Assembly: GCA_002968845.1 (NCBI GenBank)
Contig: PVBG01000001.1
Span: 248,001-312,000 of the forward strand
DNA: 64,000 nucleotides
DNA from: Neorhizobium tomejilense
GTDB taxonomy: Bacteria; Pseudomonadota; Alphaproteobacteria; Rhizobiales; Rhizobiaceae
Direction of reading: 5' to 3'
Below the pieces are notes generated by a model. The model was not told where the DNA came from, did no database searches, and saw nothing but the letters and a program-made list of their open reading frames with translations. Positions 49,317-60,090 of the stretch are shown here, piece by piece (within the stretch, counting starts at the first letter, position 1; each line of letters opens with the position of its first letter). The translations under genes and the position numbers were made by a program.

Positions 49317-51092
49317 ATGACCATCAAGCTGCAAAAGCCTGATATCACCGAGTTGAAGCCTCGGATTACCGTGTTTGGCGTCGGTGGCGGCGGCGGTAAC
49401 GCCGTCAACAACATGATCACAGCCGGCCTCGAAGGCGTCGATTTCGTCGTCGCCAATACCGATGCCCAGGCGCTGACCATGACCAAGGCCGAACGCATCA
49501 TCCAGATGGGCGCCCGGGTCACCGAAGGTCTCGGCGCCGGTTCGCAGCCGGAAGTCGGCCGCGCCGCCGCGGAAGAATGCCTCGACGAGATCGTCGATCA
49601 CCTGCATGGCACGCACATGTGCTTCGTCACTGCCGGCATGGGCGGTGGCACCGGCACGGGTGCCGCGCCGGTCGTCGCGCAGGCCGCCCGCTCCAAGGGC
49701 ATCCTGACCGTCGGCGTCGTCACCAAGCCGTTCCATTTCGAAGGCCAGCGCCGCATGCGGCTTGCTGAATCCGGCATCCAGGAACTGCAGAAGTCTGTCG
49801 ACACGCTGATCGTCATTCCGAACCAGAACCTCTTCCGCATCGCCAATGACAAGACGACATTCGCCGACGCGTTCGCAATGGCCGACCAGGTTCTCTATTC
49901 CGGCGTCGCCTGCATCACCGACCTGATGGTCAAGGAAGGCCTGATCAACCTCGACTTCGCCGACGTCCGCTCGGTGATGCGCGAGATGGGCCGCGCGATG
50001 ATGGGTACCGGCGAAGCATCCGGCCCGGGCCGCGCCATGCAGGCCGCCGAAGCCGCGATCGCCAATCCGCTGCTCGACGAGACTTCGATGAAGGGCGCTC
50101 AAGGGCTGCTGATCTCGATCACCGGCGGCCGTGACCTGACGCTGTTCGAAGTCGACGAAGCTGCGACCCGCATTCGCGAAGAAGTCGATCCGGATGCGAA
50201 CATCATCCTCGGCGCGACCTTCGACGAGGCGCTCGAAGGCCTGATCCGCGTATCGGTCGTGGCGACCGGCATCGATCGCGCCGCCGGCGCCGTCGACATC
50301 CGTGCCGCCGAAATGCGCGCCGCCGCAAAGCCGATCATCCGCCCGTCGGCCGCCATTGCTCCGGCGCCTGTTGCTGCTCAGCCGGCTCCGGTCATGCAGG
50401 CAGCCCCGGCTCCGAAGCCGGTCGTCGATCCGATCGCCGAGACGATCCGCATGGCGGAAGCCGAAATGGAACGCGAACTCGCTATTGCTGAACCGCAGCA
50501 CCAGCATGCGGCACCTCAGCCGGTCGCTCCGCAGCCGGTCATGCATCAGCAGGAGGAGTTCCGCCCGCAGAGCCGCATCTTCGCAGCTGCTCCGGCCGAA
50601 GCACCGGCCCCGGTCATGAGCCGCCCGGCTCCGGCCCCGCAGCCGGCCGCGGTTCATCATCACGCGCAGCAGCCCGCTCCGGCGATGAACCAGCCGGCTC
50701 CGCGCCCGGCGCAGCCGGTCTACCGCGAGCCGATGTCGCAGGTGGTCGAACCGGTTCGCATGCCGAAGGTCGAGGATTTCCCGCCGGTCGTGAAGGCCGA
50801 AATGGATCGTCGCGCCCAGCCGGTGAGCCATGTGCAGGAAGAACGCGGCCCGATGGGTCTCCTGAAGCGGATCACCAACTCGCTCGGCCGCCGCGAAGAG
50901 GAAGAGCCTGCTCACATCGAGCCGGCCGCACCGGCTCCGGCCCCGCAGCAGCGTCGTCCGCTGTCGGCCGAGGCGAGCCTTTATGCGCCGCGCCGCGGCA
51001 ATCTCGACGATCATGGACGTGCGGTTCCGCAGGCCCATCACGAGGAAGATCAGCTCGAAATTCCGGCCTTCCTGCGCCGCCAGTCGAACTGA
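49317..51092 (+). CDS. ftsZ: Cell division protein FtsZ with long C-terminal linker
   Basis: This is a 591-residue tubulin-like GTPase. The GTPase core spans residues 1 to about 320, with [13 protein letters not shown] at 21-33, the tubulin signature [10 protein letters not shown] at 109-118 and the T7 loop INLDFADV. A linker of about 250 residues rich in Pro, Ala, Gln and Val follows, which is disordered and much longer than the about 50 residues of E. coli. The conserved C-terminal peptide [10 protein letters not shown], which binds FtsA, ends the protein. The ATG at 49317 follows AAGGAAC; the frame is open from 49269. Confidence 0.97.
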   Translation: MTIKLQKPDITELKPRITVFGVGGGGGNAVNNMITAGLEGVDFVVANTDAQALTMTKAERIIQMGARVTEGLGAGSQPEVGRAAAEECLDEIVDHLHGTHMCFVTAGMGGGTGTGAAPVVAQAARSKGILTVGVVTKPFHFEGQRRMRLAESGIQELQKSVDTLIVIPNQNLFRIANDKTTFADAFAMADQVLYSGVACITDLMVKEGLINLDFADVRSVMREMGRAMMGTGEASGPGRAMQAAEAAIANPLLDETSMKGAQGLLISITGGRDLTLFEVDEAATRIREEVDPDANIILGATFDEALEGLIRVSVVATGIDRAAGAVDIRAAEMRAAAKPIIRPSAAIAPAPVAAQPAPVMQAAPAPKPVVDPIAETIRMAEAEMERELAIAEPQHQHAAPQPVAPQPVMHQQEEFRPQSRIFAAAPAEAPAPVMSRPAPAPQPAAVHHHAQQPAPAMNQPAPRPAQPVYREPMSQVVEPVRMPKVEDFPPVVKAEMDRRAQPVSHVQEERGPMGLLKRITNSLGRREEEEPAHIEPAAPAPAPQQRRPLSAEASLYAPRRGNLDDHGRAVPQAHHEEDQLEIPAFLRRQSN

Positions 51093-51117
51093 GTTAAAGA
51101 CGGTCACGAAACGTGAA

Positions 51118-51156
51118 GAAGGCCCGGATCACGCATCCGGGCCTTCGCTCGTTTTA
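51118..51156 (+). terminator. ftsZ: Rho-independent terminator of ftsZ
   Basis: GAAGGCCCGGAT (51118-51129) pairs perfectly with ATCCGGGCCTTC (51135-51146) and is followed by GCTCGTTTTATC. It lies 26 bases past the ftsZ stop. Confidence 0.9.
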
Positions 51157-51247
51157 TCAATCAAGACGTAGAGTTAACAACGTAACAATCCGAAATGAAC
51201 AGTGATTTGGATTGTGCCGGATGGCTGCGTATGAAAGACGCTAAGAC

Positions 51248-51293
51248 ACGCCGACAGAGATCGACCGATTCAGGCGATCGGTCCGGCAGGCGT
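51248..51293 (+). other. Possible structured leader of lpxC
   Basis: Nested complementary arms occur in the stretch before lpxC: ACGCC (51248-51252) with GGCGT (51289-51293) outside, and GACCGAT (51263-51269) with ATCGGTC (51277-51283) inside. It may be an RNA structure in the leader. There is no T-run, so it is not a terminator. No known riboswitch is recognised. Confidence 0.3.
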
Positions 51294-51347
51294 TAAGAAT
51301 ATCGGATCCTTTTGCTTTACGGATCCGGCGAAAAGAAGGCAGCAGGA

Positions 51348-52304
51348 ATGACTATCGGACTGTTCGGTTTCCAGACCACCATCGCCTCCCCGGTAACCCT
51401 GAAGGGCATTGGCGTTCATTCCGGAGCCCCCGTCAGCCTTACTTTTCAGCCTGCCGAAGCCGGCACCGGCGTAATCTTCACGCGTCTTCTGGACGACGGC
51501 AGCTCGGTCGAATATCGGGCCGTTTCCTCCCAGGTCGGCAATACCGATCTCTGCACCGTTCTCGGTACGTCGCTTTCCCGCTCCGTCGCAACGATCGAAC
51601 ATGTGATGGCGGCGCTCTACGCGCTCGGCGTCGACAATATCATGGTCGAAGTCGACAGCGGCGAGATGCCGATCATGGACGGCAGCTCCTATCCGTTCAT
51701 CGAAGCGATCGAGCAGGCCGGCATCGTCAATCTCGGCATCAAGCGCCGCTACATCCGTGTCCTGAAGCCGGTCCGCATCGACTCCGGTGCTTCCTGGTCG
51801 GAGTTCCGCCCCTATGACGGCACCCGTTTCGAAGTCGAGATCGATTTCTCTTCGCCGCTGATCGGCCGCCAGAGCTGGAAGGGCGACCTGACCGCCGAGA
51901 CCTTCAAGCAGGAACTCTCCCGTGCCCGCACCTTCGGCTTCATGCGCGACGTGGAGCGTCTCTGGGCCGCCGGTTATGCACTCGGTTCCTCGCTCGAAAA
52001 TTCGGTCGTCATCTCCGACGACGACACGATCGTCAATGTCGAGGGCCTTCGTTACAAGGACGAGTTTGTCCGCCACAAGACGCTCGATGCCGTCGGCGAC
52101 CTGGCGCTTGCTGGCGCCCAGTTCATCGGCTGCTACCGCTCCTATCGCGGCGGCCACAAGATGAATGCCAATGCGCTGAAGGCGCTGATGAGCGACCCGA
52201 CGGCTTACGAGGTCGTCGAGGCTCCGTCGTCGCGTGCGGCCCGCGTGCGGGCAGGGGAGTTCGTACCGGTCAACGTGCCGGAACTTGCGTCCTGGTTTGC
52301 CTGA
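51348..52304 (+). CDS. lpxC: UDP-3-O-acyl-N-acetylglucosamine deacetylase LpxC
   Basis: This is a 318-residue zinc enzyme for the committed step of lipid A synthesis. Zinc ligands are His85 (ATIEHVM), His243 and Asp247 ([10 protein letters not shown]); Glu84 and His270 are the likely acid-base residues. [11 protein letters not shown] is the family loop. The ATG at 51348 lies 8 bases after AAGAAGG. It stands after ftsZ, as is usual in proteobacteria, but with its own leader after the ftsZ terminator. Confidence 0.96.
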   Translation: MTIGLFGFQTTIASPVTLKGIGVHSGAPVSLTFQPAEAGTGVIFTRLLDDGSSVEYRAVSSQVGNTDLCTVLGTSLSRSVATIEHVMAALYALGVDNIMVEVDSGEMPIMDGSSYPFIEAIEQAGIVNLGIKRRYIRVLKPVRIDSGASWSEFRPYDGTRFEVEIDFSSPLIGRQSWKGDLTAETFKQELSRARTFGFMRDVERLWAAGYALGSSLENSVVISDDDTIVNVEGLRYKDEFVRHKTLDAVGDLALAGAQFIGCYRSYRGGHKMNANALKALMSDPTAYEVVEAPSSRAARVRAGEFVPVNVPELASWFA

Positions 52305-52325
52305 TAAAGTTGACCCAGTCGACTC

Positions 52326-52358
52326 GGCCGCTTCTCCGGAAGCGGCCTTTTTCTTTTT
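52326..52358 (+). terminator. lpxC: Rho-independent terminator of lpxC
   Basis: GGCCGCTTC (52326-52334) pairs with GAAGCGGCC (52339-52347), then TTTTTCTTTTTT. It lies 21 bases after the lpxC stop. Confidence 0.9.
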
Positions 52359-52522
52359 TGGGGACAGGGTTCCGATTTAACCTTGAAATGCCGTATTGCG
52401 GCGACGTGCCACAAAAATGCATTAATGCCACAGCATTGCGTTGCTCTCCCTTTGCTTTTATGGCTAGAACGGCCTGCTTGGGCAGCGGGCATTTCAGGCG
52501 CGGGACGATCAGGAATTCTCGA

Positions 52523-53389
52523 ATGAACCATGTAAGGTCTGTTGGAATGCGTAAGACGGCAAGAGTAGCGCTTGTGTCGCTGGTGCTGGCCGGCGCCGGC
52601 TTTGGCATGACCGCCTGCCAGTCGGATCCCGATATTGACATCACCAAGCTCGGTCTCGAAACGGATGCGCCGGAGACGCTCTACAACCAGGGTCTCGCCA
52701 ACATGAAGGCAGGCAACCTTGCCGAAGCAGGCCGCAAGTTCGATTCGATCGACCGCCAGAATCCCTTCACCGAATGGGGCCGCAAGGCGCTCGTCATGAG
52801 CACATTCACCAAGTACCGGCTCGGCCGCAACGACGAGGCGGTGGCCACCGGCAACCGCTACATGAGCCAGTATCCGCAATCGCAGGATTCGGCCTATGTC
52901 CAGTATCTCGTCGGCCTCGCTTACTCCAAGCAGATCGCCGACGTGACCCAGGACCAGCGCGCTGCCGTGCGCACCATCGATGCGATGAACAAGGTCGTGA
53001 CCAATTATCCGACCTCGGAATATGTCGAGGATGCGCAGGCGAAGATCCGCTTCGCGCGCGACCAGCTCGCCGGCAAGGAAATGCAGATCGGCCGCTATTA
53101 TCTGGAGCGCAAGGAATATCTTGCCGCGATCCAGCGCTTCCGCAACGTGGTCGAGCAGTACCCCAACACCAATCAGGTGGAAGAGGCGCTGGCACGCCTG
53201 ACCGAGGCCTACTATGCGATGGGCATCACGGAAGAGGCGCAGACCGCTGCCGCTGTCCTCGGGCGCAATTATCCCGACAGCCAGTGGTATGCGGACTCCT
53301 TCAAGCTGCTGAAGGGCAACGGCGTCGAACCGCGCGAGAATCGCGGTTCGTGGATTTCCCGCGCCGGGGCCAAGCTGATCGGCGCTTAA
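52523..53389 (+). CDS. bamD: Outer membrane assembly lipoprotein BamD
   Basis: This is a 288-residue lipoprotein of the beta-barrel assembly machine. A signal with GMTAC gives the lipidated Cys near residue 32. TPR repeats follow from about residue 50 ([24 protein letters not shown], then others) to about 255. It binds BamA and helps insert outer membrane proteins. ATG at 52523 has AGGAA 8 bases upstream; ATG at 52547 would also give a full signal. recN starts 10 bases after its stop, so the two may be co-transcribed. Confidence 0.93.
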   Translation: MNHVRSVGMRKTARVALVSLVLAGAGFGMTACQSDPDIDITKLGLETDAPETLYNQGLANMKAGNLAEAGRKFDSIDRQNPFTEWGRKALVMSTFTKYRLGRNDEAVATGNRYMSQYPQSQDSAYVQYLVGLAYSKQIADVTQDQRAAVRTIDAMNKVVTNYPTSEYVEDAQAKIRFARDQLAGKEMQIGRYYLERKEYLAAIQRFRNVVEQYPNTNQVEEALARLTEAYYAMGITEEAQTAAAVLGRNYPDSQWYADSFKLLKGNGVEPRENRGSWISRAGAKLIGA

Positions 53390-53399
53390 GGTCTGAGAC

Positions 53400-55073
53400 A
53401 TGCTGATCCAGTTATCGATCCGCGATATCGTTCTGATCGAGCGGCTGGATCTTGCCTTCGAGACCGGCCTTTCCGTGCTGACCGGCGAAACCGGCGCCGG
53501 CAAATCGATCCTTCTCGACAGCCTTTCGCTGGCGCTCGGCGGTCGCGGTGACGGCGACCTGGTGCGCCATGGCGAGGACAAGGGTCAGGTGACGGCCGTC
53601 TTCGACGTGTCCGGCAGCCACGGCGCCCGAAAACTTCTGCGCGACAACGGCATCGACGACGACGGCGACCTGATCTTCCGTCGCATCCAGTCGGCCGACG
53701 GGCGCACCCGTGCTTCCATCAACGACCAGCCGGTCAGCGTGCAGCTGATGCGCCAGGCCGGCCAGCTTCTGGTCGAGATCCACGGACAGCACGACGACCG
53801 GGCGCTGATCGATACCGACGCCCACCGCACGCTGCTCGACGCCTTTACGGGCCTCGGCGACGAGGTACTGCAGCTTTCCGGCCTTTATCGCTCGTGGAAG
53901 GACGCGGATCGGGCCTTCAAGACCCATCGCGCCAAGGTCGAGGCCGCGGCCCGCGAAGCCGATTATATCCGTGCCTCGGTGGAAGAGCTGGAAGCGCTGT
54001 CGCCGCGTGACGGCGAGGAGGAGGAGCTCGCCGAGCAGCGCTCGCGAATGCAGAAGTCCGAACGCATCGCCGGCGACATTTCCGAAGCTTCCGAATTCCT
54101 CAATGGCAATGCCTCGCCCGTGCCGCTGATCGCCTCGCTGGTGCGGCGCCTGGAGCGCAAGAGCCATGAGGCGCCGGGCCTGCTTGAAGAAACCGTCGAG
54201 CTTCTCGATCAGGCGTTGAACTACCTTTCCAACGCCCAGATGGAAGTCGAGGCGGCGCTGAGGCGCACCGAATTCGATCCGCGCGAACTGGAGCGGGTCG
54301 AGGAGCGGCTGTTTGCGCTCCGGGCCGCCGGCCGCAAATATTCCATCCCCGTTGCCGACCTGCCGGCGCTTGCCGAAAAGATGATATCGGACCTTGCCGA
54401 TCTCGATGCCGGCGAGGAGAAGCTCGCCGAGCTGGAAAAGCTGACCGCCGCTGCCAAGGCCGCCTACGATCAGGCCGCCGCCATCCTGTCCGAGAAGCGC
54501 CGGCATGGCGCCGAGGCGCTGGCCGAAGCCGTGATGGCCGAGCTGCCGGCGCTGAAGCTCGAACGAGCCCGTTTCATGGTCGATGTGGCGAGCGATCCGG
54601 AGGCGGCGAGCGCCGAAGGAATCGATACCATCGAGTTCCACGTCCAGACCAATCCCGGCACGCGTCCCGGCCCGATCATGAAGGTCGCTTCGGGCGGCGA
54701 GCTGTCGCGTTTCCTCCTGGCGCTCAAGGTGGCGCTCGCCGACCGCGGCTCGGCTCCGACGCTGGTTTTCGACGAAATCGATACCGGTGTCGGCGGTGCC
54801 GTCGCCGATGCGATCGGCCAGCGGCTGAAACGGCTGTCGGACAAGGTGCAGGTGCTTTCCGTCACCCACGCGCCGCAGGTGGCCGCGCGGGCCGCGACCC
54901 ATCTCCTGATCTCCAAGGGACCGGCCGGCGAGGGCACCGACAAGATTGCCACCCGCGTCGCCACCATGGAGCCGGAACACCGCACCGAAGAGATCGCCCG
55001 CATGCTCGCCGGCGCATCGGTGACCGACGAGGCGAGGGCGGCGGCCAAGCGGCTGCTGGCGGGCAACGGCTGA
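53400..55073 (+). CDS. recN: DNA repair protein RecN
   Basis: This is a 557-residue SMC-like ATPase for double-strand break repair. Walker A GETGAGKS lies at 29-36 in the N-terminal head. Long coiled coils (about 155-370) follow, and the C-terminal head has SGGELSRFLLALK (ABC signature) and LVFDEIDTGVGG (Walker B), then VTHAPQVAA. Length fits the family. There is no obvious SOS box in the 10 bases before it; transcription probably comes from bamD. Confidence 0.96.
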   Translation: MLIQLSIRDIVLIERLDLAFETGLSVLTGETGAGKSILLDSLSLALGGRGDGDLVRHGEDKGQVTAVFDVSGSHGARKLLRDNGIDDDGDLIFRRIQSADGRTRASINDQPVSVQLMRQAGQLLVEIHGQHDDRALIDTDAHRTLLDAFTGLGDEVLQLSGLYRSWKDADRAFKTHRAKVEAAAREADYIRASVEELEALSPRDGEEEELAEQRSRMQKSERIAGDISEASEFLNGNASPVPLIASLVRRLERKSHEAPGLLEETVELLDQALNYLSNAQMEVEAALRRTEFDPRELERVEERLFALRAAGRKYSIPVADLPALAEKMISDLADLDAGEEKLAELEKLTAAAKAAYDQAAAILSEKRRHGAEALAEAVMAELPALKLERARFMVDVASDPEAASAEGIDTIEFHVQTNPGTRPGPIMKVASGGELSRFLLALKVALADRGSAPTLVFDEIDTGVGGAVADAIGQRLKRLSDKVQVLSVTHAPQVAARAATHLLISKGPAGEGTDKIATRVATMEPEHRTEEIARMLAGASVTDEARAAAKRLLAGNG

Positions 55074-55139
55074 CCGGAATGTAATCCCGTCGGCGTACCG
55101 ACCTCCCGCTGCTTTCCAATGAAAAAGCGCGTCCGGGGT

Positions 55140-55478
55140 TTAAGCTGCCTTCGAGATATCCGAGATGTCGATATGGACGTCGGCATAGGGAAAGATGACG
55201 CCGTCTTCAGCCCTATCGAGAAGCCCGATCTTAATCAGTGCTGCAATGTCGGCATGAACGGGGCGGAAGTCGCGTTTTACGAGCCGGGACACTTCCCGCA
55301 TCGTCATGCCGCCCTTGTCTTTCATGGCCGCCAAAATCGCAACCCGGTTGGGGGTCAGGGCTGTGTGCAGGGCTTCCCATGTCGGAAAGCTGTAGATCGG
55401 CTCTCCGAGATGTCGGCCGGCTTCGAAGTCGGCGATAATGTCATCTTGCGATGCAATATTGATTCTAAGAGTTTTCAT
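55140..55478 (-). CDS. HTH antitoxin-like protein (TumA / HVO_A0114-type)
   Basis: This is a 112-residue protein. Residues about 35-100 fit a winged helix (WEALHTALTPNRVAILAAMKDKGGMTMREVSRLVKRDFRPVHADIAALIKIGLLDR), of the type found as the DNA-binding partner of TumE-family (DUF6516) proteins. Its first 14 bases overlap the end of the toxin-like gene upstream, so the two are translated from one message. The expected role is toxin neutralisation and autorepression at the palindromes at 55761-55810. The function is inferred from family and context. Confidence 0.7.
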   Translation of the reverse strand: MKTLRINIASQDDIIADFEAGRHLGEPIYSFPTWEALHTALTPNRVAILAAMKDKGGMTMREVSRLVKRDFRPVHADIAALIKIGLLDRAEDGVIFPYADVHIDISDISKAA

Positions 55479-55761
55479 CGGCCTCCATCCTTTCGACTTC
55501 TGCGAAGAAATCCCACAACAAAGTCGCTACGTTTCGAAACGAATACGGTGCCTCGACGGCACCGATATGCCTGTGATCTCCCTTTCCGGCCTCGTTGTCG
55601 TATCGCATGACGCAAACGTCATCGACCACATAGGCCAGCCGATATTTGTAATTGTGTGCGCTGCCTTTGAGCGGTGCCGGCACTTCGAAAACAGAGAGAT
55701 CCACGAATGATCGTAGCGTGCGTTCCTGCCGTCTTTTCAACAGGAGTTTTGCGTTTGCCAT
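55465..55761 (-). CDS. TumE-family (DUF6516) toxin-like protein
   Basis: This is a 98-residue protein. Features are RSFVDLSVFEVPAPLKGSAHNYKYRLAYVVDDVCVMRYDNEAGKGDHRHIGAVEAPYSF, in which a basic strand, Tyr-Arg-Leu-Ala-Tyr, RYDN and GDHRH match the DUF6516 pattern described as the toxin part of TumE/TumA modules. The gene is first in the operon, before the HTH antitoxin. The ATG at 55761 has GAGG 7 bases upstream and overlaps the operator. The frame is open to 55806, which would run through both operator repeats. The target is unknown. Confidence 0.65.
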   Translation of the reverse strand: MANAKLLLKRRQERTLRSFVDLSVFEVPAPLKGSAHNYKYRLAYVVDDVCVMRYDNEAGKGDHRHIGAVEAPYSFRNVATLLWDFFAEVERMEADENS

Positions 55762-55810
55762 GATGACCTCAATAGCATCAACTGGTGATGACTTCAATAG
55801 CATCACCAGT
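55761..55810. promoter_or_regulatory. Operator-like repeats of the toxin-antitoxin module
   Basis: A 19-base direct repeat (55762-55780 and 55787-55805, one mismatch) has a 25-base period. Each copy, extended by one base, is a TGATG-N10-CATCA palindrome; the second is longer, ACTGGTGATG (55781-55790) against CATCACCAGT (55801-55810). They lie at and just upstream of the toxin start, as autoregulatory operators usually do. Confidence 0.65.
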
Positions 55811-55879
55811 CTCCAACGTTTCTTGGCGCCTTGCGATGGGTGATCCTCTTCCCCTTGGGGAAATTTGCGCTACAAAACG

Positions 55880-55900
55880 ACTCCTCGCTACCCGAGGAGT
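55880..55900 (+). promoter_or_regulatory. ligA: Hairpin that pairs the ligA ribosome binding site
   Basis: ACTCCTCG (55880-55887) is complementary to CGAGGAGT (55893-55900). The right arm contains GAGGAG, the ligA Shine-Dalgarno sequence, 9 bases before the start ATG. The structure could limit translation of ligA. Confidence 0.5.
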
Positions 55901-55902
55901 AG

Positions 55903-58065
<2,163 letters not shown>

Positions 58066-58088
58066 TGGCCTTCATCGGGTGATGAAGG

Positions 58089-58628
58089 TCACACCCTGAG
58101 CCGCGCCATCGAATAGGCATCGACATATTCGCCGTTGCGGAAGGCGAATTGTTTGAGACGGCCTTCGACCTCGAAGCCGAATTTCCGGTAGAGCGCGATG
58201 GCTGCCTCGTTGTCGGTGTAGACGGTCAGTTCGAGCCGGCGGATATCCAGCCAGTCGTCTGCCACCTGTACCATCTCGCTGAGCAAGGCGCTGCCTACCC
58301 CACGTCCGACAAAATCGTCGTGCACGCCCATGCCGATGCCAGCCGCGTGGCTCCGACGGCCCTGAAATCGGTCGATGCCGCCGTTGCCGACGATCTGCCC
58401 CTCGTAGGTAGCCACCAGCGCGATGTTTCCGGGCGTCGGGCTCTCCACCCATTTGCGGGTCTCTTCCAGGCGTGCGTGCGGCAGACGCAGGGTTCCGTAG
58501 CGATAACCCGGCATGTTGGCCAACGCGTTGACGGCCTCCGCGTCCGTCGCTCGCATGGCACGGATCCCAAGACCCTCCAGCCTCGACGGTCGGGGTGGTT
58601 TCTCCTGGATCTCTTCGGCTATCTTCAT
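58089..58628 (-). CDS. GNAT-family N-acetyltransferase
   Basis: This is a 179-residue protein. The GNAT fold includes IRAMRATDAEAVNAL, the acetyl-CoA loop region GMGVHDDFVGRGVGSALLSEM (Q/RxxGxG/A type: VGRGVGSA), and the C-terminal LTVYTDNEAAIALYRKFGFEVEGRLK, typical of the RimI/PhnO-like group. The substrate, a protein N-terminus or small amine, is unknown. The start at 58628 was chosen because it is the first ATG giving the usual length; the frame runs to 58682. It converges on ligA with 23 bases between stops. Confidence 0.82.
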   Translation of the reverse strand: MKIAEEIQEKPPRPSRLEGLGIRAMRATDAEAVNALANMPGYRYGTLRLPHARLEETRKWVESPTPGNIALVATYEGQIVGNGGIDRFQGRRSHAAGIGMGVHDDFVGRGVGSALLSEMVQVADDWLDIRRLELTVYTDNEAAIALYRKFGFEVEGRLKQFAFRNGEYVDAYSMARLRV

Positions 58629-58904
58629 GCTTGCTCTTCTTGGTCTTCGCCGAGGCAGAGCGGAAACACCGAACCCTGCCATCGGCAGGGTTGGTGGACG
58701 GATGACCGATTAACGCGCCAATACCGCCACGCACCCTGCGGGGTGAATGGTCACGGTAAGATGCATGTGGGCGGCGAAACGGGTCATGGTGGCCAAGGTC
58801 TCAAACAAGCGCCGAGGCGTCAAGAGGGAGGAAAGCGCTCGCCGTCTTTGCCGAATCGAATTCCCGCCTGTAGAAGTTCTCCGACCTTCATCCGGAACTC
58901 GCCC

Positions 58905-59495
58905 TTGAAAACCATCGCCATCGATTTCGAAACCGCCAACGAGCAACGCGGCAGCGCCTGCTCGGTCGGGCTTGCCTGGCTGGAGGGCGACGAAGTGGTG
59001 CGGGTGGAAGAACGGCTGATCCGCCCGAAGGACATGCGGTTTTCCTCCTTCAACGTCGCGATCCACGGCATCCGGCCGGAACATGTCGAGGATGCCGGCG
59101 AATTTCCGGAAGTGATGGACGAGTTCGCCGACGATTTTCGCGGCGCGACGATGATCGCCCATAATGCCGCCTTCGATTTCAGCGTCTGGCGGGCCTGCCT
59201 CGATGCCTACCGGCAGAGTTATCCGGACCTGTCCTATCTCTGCAGCGTGAAGATGTCGCAGAAGGTCTGGCCGCATCTCGGCTCGCACAAGCTCAATGTC
59301 ATTGCACAGCATCTCGGCCTCAGGTTCGCCCATCATAACGCGTCCGAGGACGCCGCCGTCTGCGCGCGGGCGACGATCGCGATCGCCAAATCGCTTGCCG
59401 TGCCGCATGTCCGCGACATTCCGGCGATGATCGGCATGAAGGTCGGGCGGCTGTTTTCCGGCGGCTACGCGCCCTGCACCTGCCGGCTCAAATAA
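58905..59495 (+). CDS. DEDD-family 3'-5' exonuclease (DnaQ-like)
   Basis: This is a 196-residue protein. Exo motifs are IAIDFETAN (Asp-Glu), then IAHNAAFDFSVW (Asp), and HNASEDAAVCARA (His and Asp), which make up the DEDDh set used to bind two metals. The domain resembles the epsilon subunit but without polymerase contacts, so it is likely a stand-alone exonuclease. The likely start is TTG at 58905, which makes MKTIAIDFETAN; GGAA lies 8 bases upstream. The frame is open well upstream but in the reverse complement of the acetyltransferase. The target nucleic acid is not known. Confidence 0.8.
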   Translation: MKTIAIDFETANEQRGSACSVGLAWLEGDEVVRVEERLIRPKDMRFSSFNVAIHGIRPEHVEDAGEFPEVMDEFADDFRGATMIAHNAAFDFSVWRACLDAYRQSYPDLSYLCSVKMSQKVWPHLGSHKLNVIAQHLGLRFAHHNASEDAAVCARATIAIAKSLAVPHVRDIPAMIGMKVGRLFSGGYAPCTCRLK

Positions 59496-59575
59496 GAGTT
59501 CCCGAGCATCCGCTTGTTTCCGCCCCGGCAATCCTTATCTCAGATCACGGATCGTTTACCGGAGCTGAAGTCGCC

Positions 59576-60085
59576 ATGACGCAACCAATGAGTCGCCTTG
59601 CCTGCCTTGCATCTGCCGCAGCCTTTGCGCTCGGCGTGCTTGCCCTTCCCGCTTCCGCCGAAGTGGTCGGCGAGGTCGGCGTCGACTGGATCGGCAACGA
59701 CATCATCGTCGAGGCAGTCGCCGATCCGCAGGTGAAGGGCGTCACCTGCCACGTGACCTATTTCGAGCGCGGCATCATCGATCGGCTGAAGAACGGCAAC
59801 TGGTTCGAGGATCCGTCCAACAATTCGATCGCCTGCCGCCAGACAGGCCCGATCGAGATCGGCAACATCGATCTTTCCAAGGATGGCGACGAGGTGTTTC
59901 GCGAAGGCATGTCGCTGATCTGGAAGTCGCTGGTCGTCAACCGCATCTACGACAAGGCCAACGACACGCTGATCTATCTCGTCCACACGCGCGAACTCAC
60001 CGACGGCTCGGCGAAGATGGCGATCTCGACCATTCCGCTCTACAACCAGAACGTCACCTGGAAGAACGGCAAGCCAAAACCGTAA
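59576..60085 (+). CDS. creA: CreA-family protein
   Basis: This is a 169-residue secreted protein. A signal peptide ends ALPASA at about residue 28. The remainder follows CreA: VGEVGVDWIGNDIIVEAVADPQVKGVTCHVTYFERG, then SIACRQTGPI, with two Cys that could form a disulfide, and MSLIWKSLVVNRIYDKANDTLIYLVHT. CreA is widely conserved in proteobacteria and its function is unknown. It converges on the FAD-binding dehydrogenase gene with 5 bases between stops. Confidence 0.9.
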   Translation: MTQPMSRLACLASAAAFALGVLALPASAEVVGEVGVDWIGNDIIVEAVADPQVKGVTCHVTYFERGIIDRLKNGNWFEDPSNNSIACRQTGPIEIGNIDLSKDGDEVFREGMSLIWKSLVVNRIYDKANDTLIYLVHTRELTDGSAKMAISTIPLYNQNVTWKNGKPKP

Positions 60086-60090
60086 TCCCG

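Noticed and set aside
49212..51107. A 631-codon open frame opposite ftsZ
   Set aside because: It is Arg/His/Asp-rich shadow of the ftsZ codons, with no start signal.
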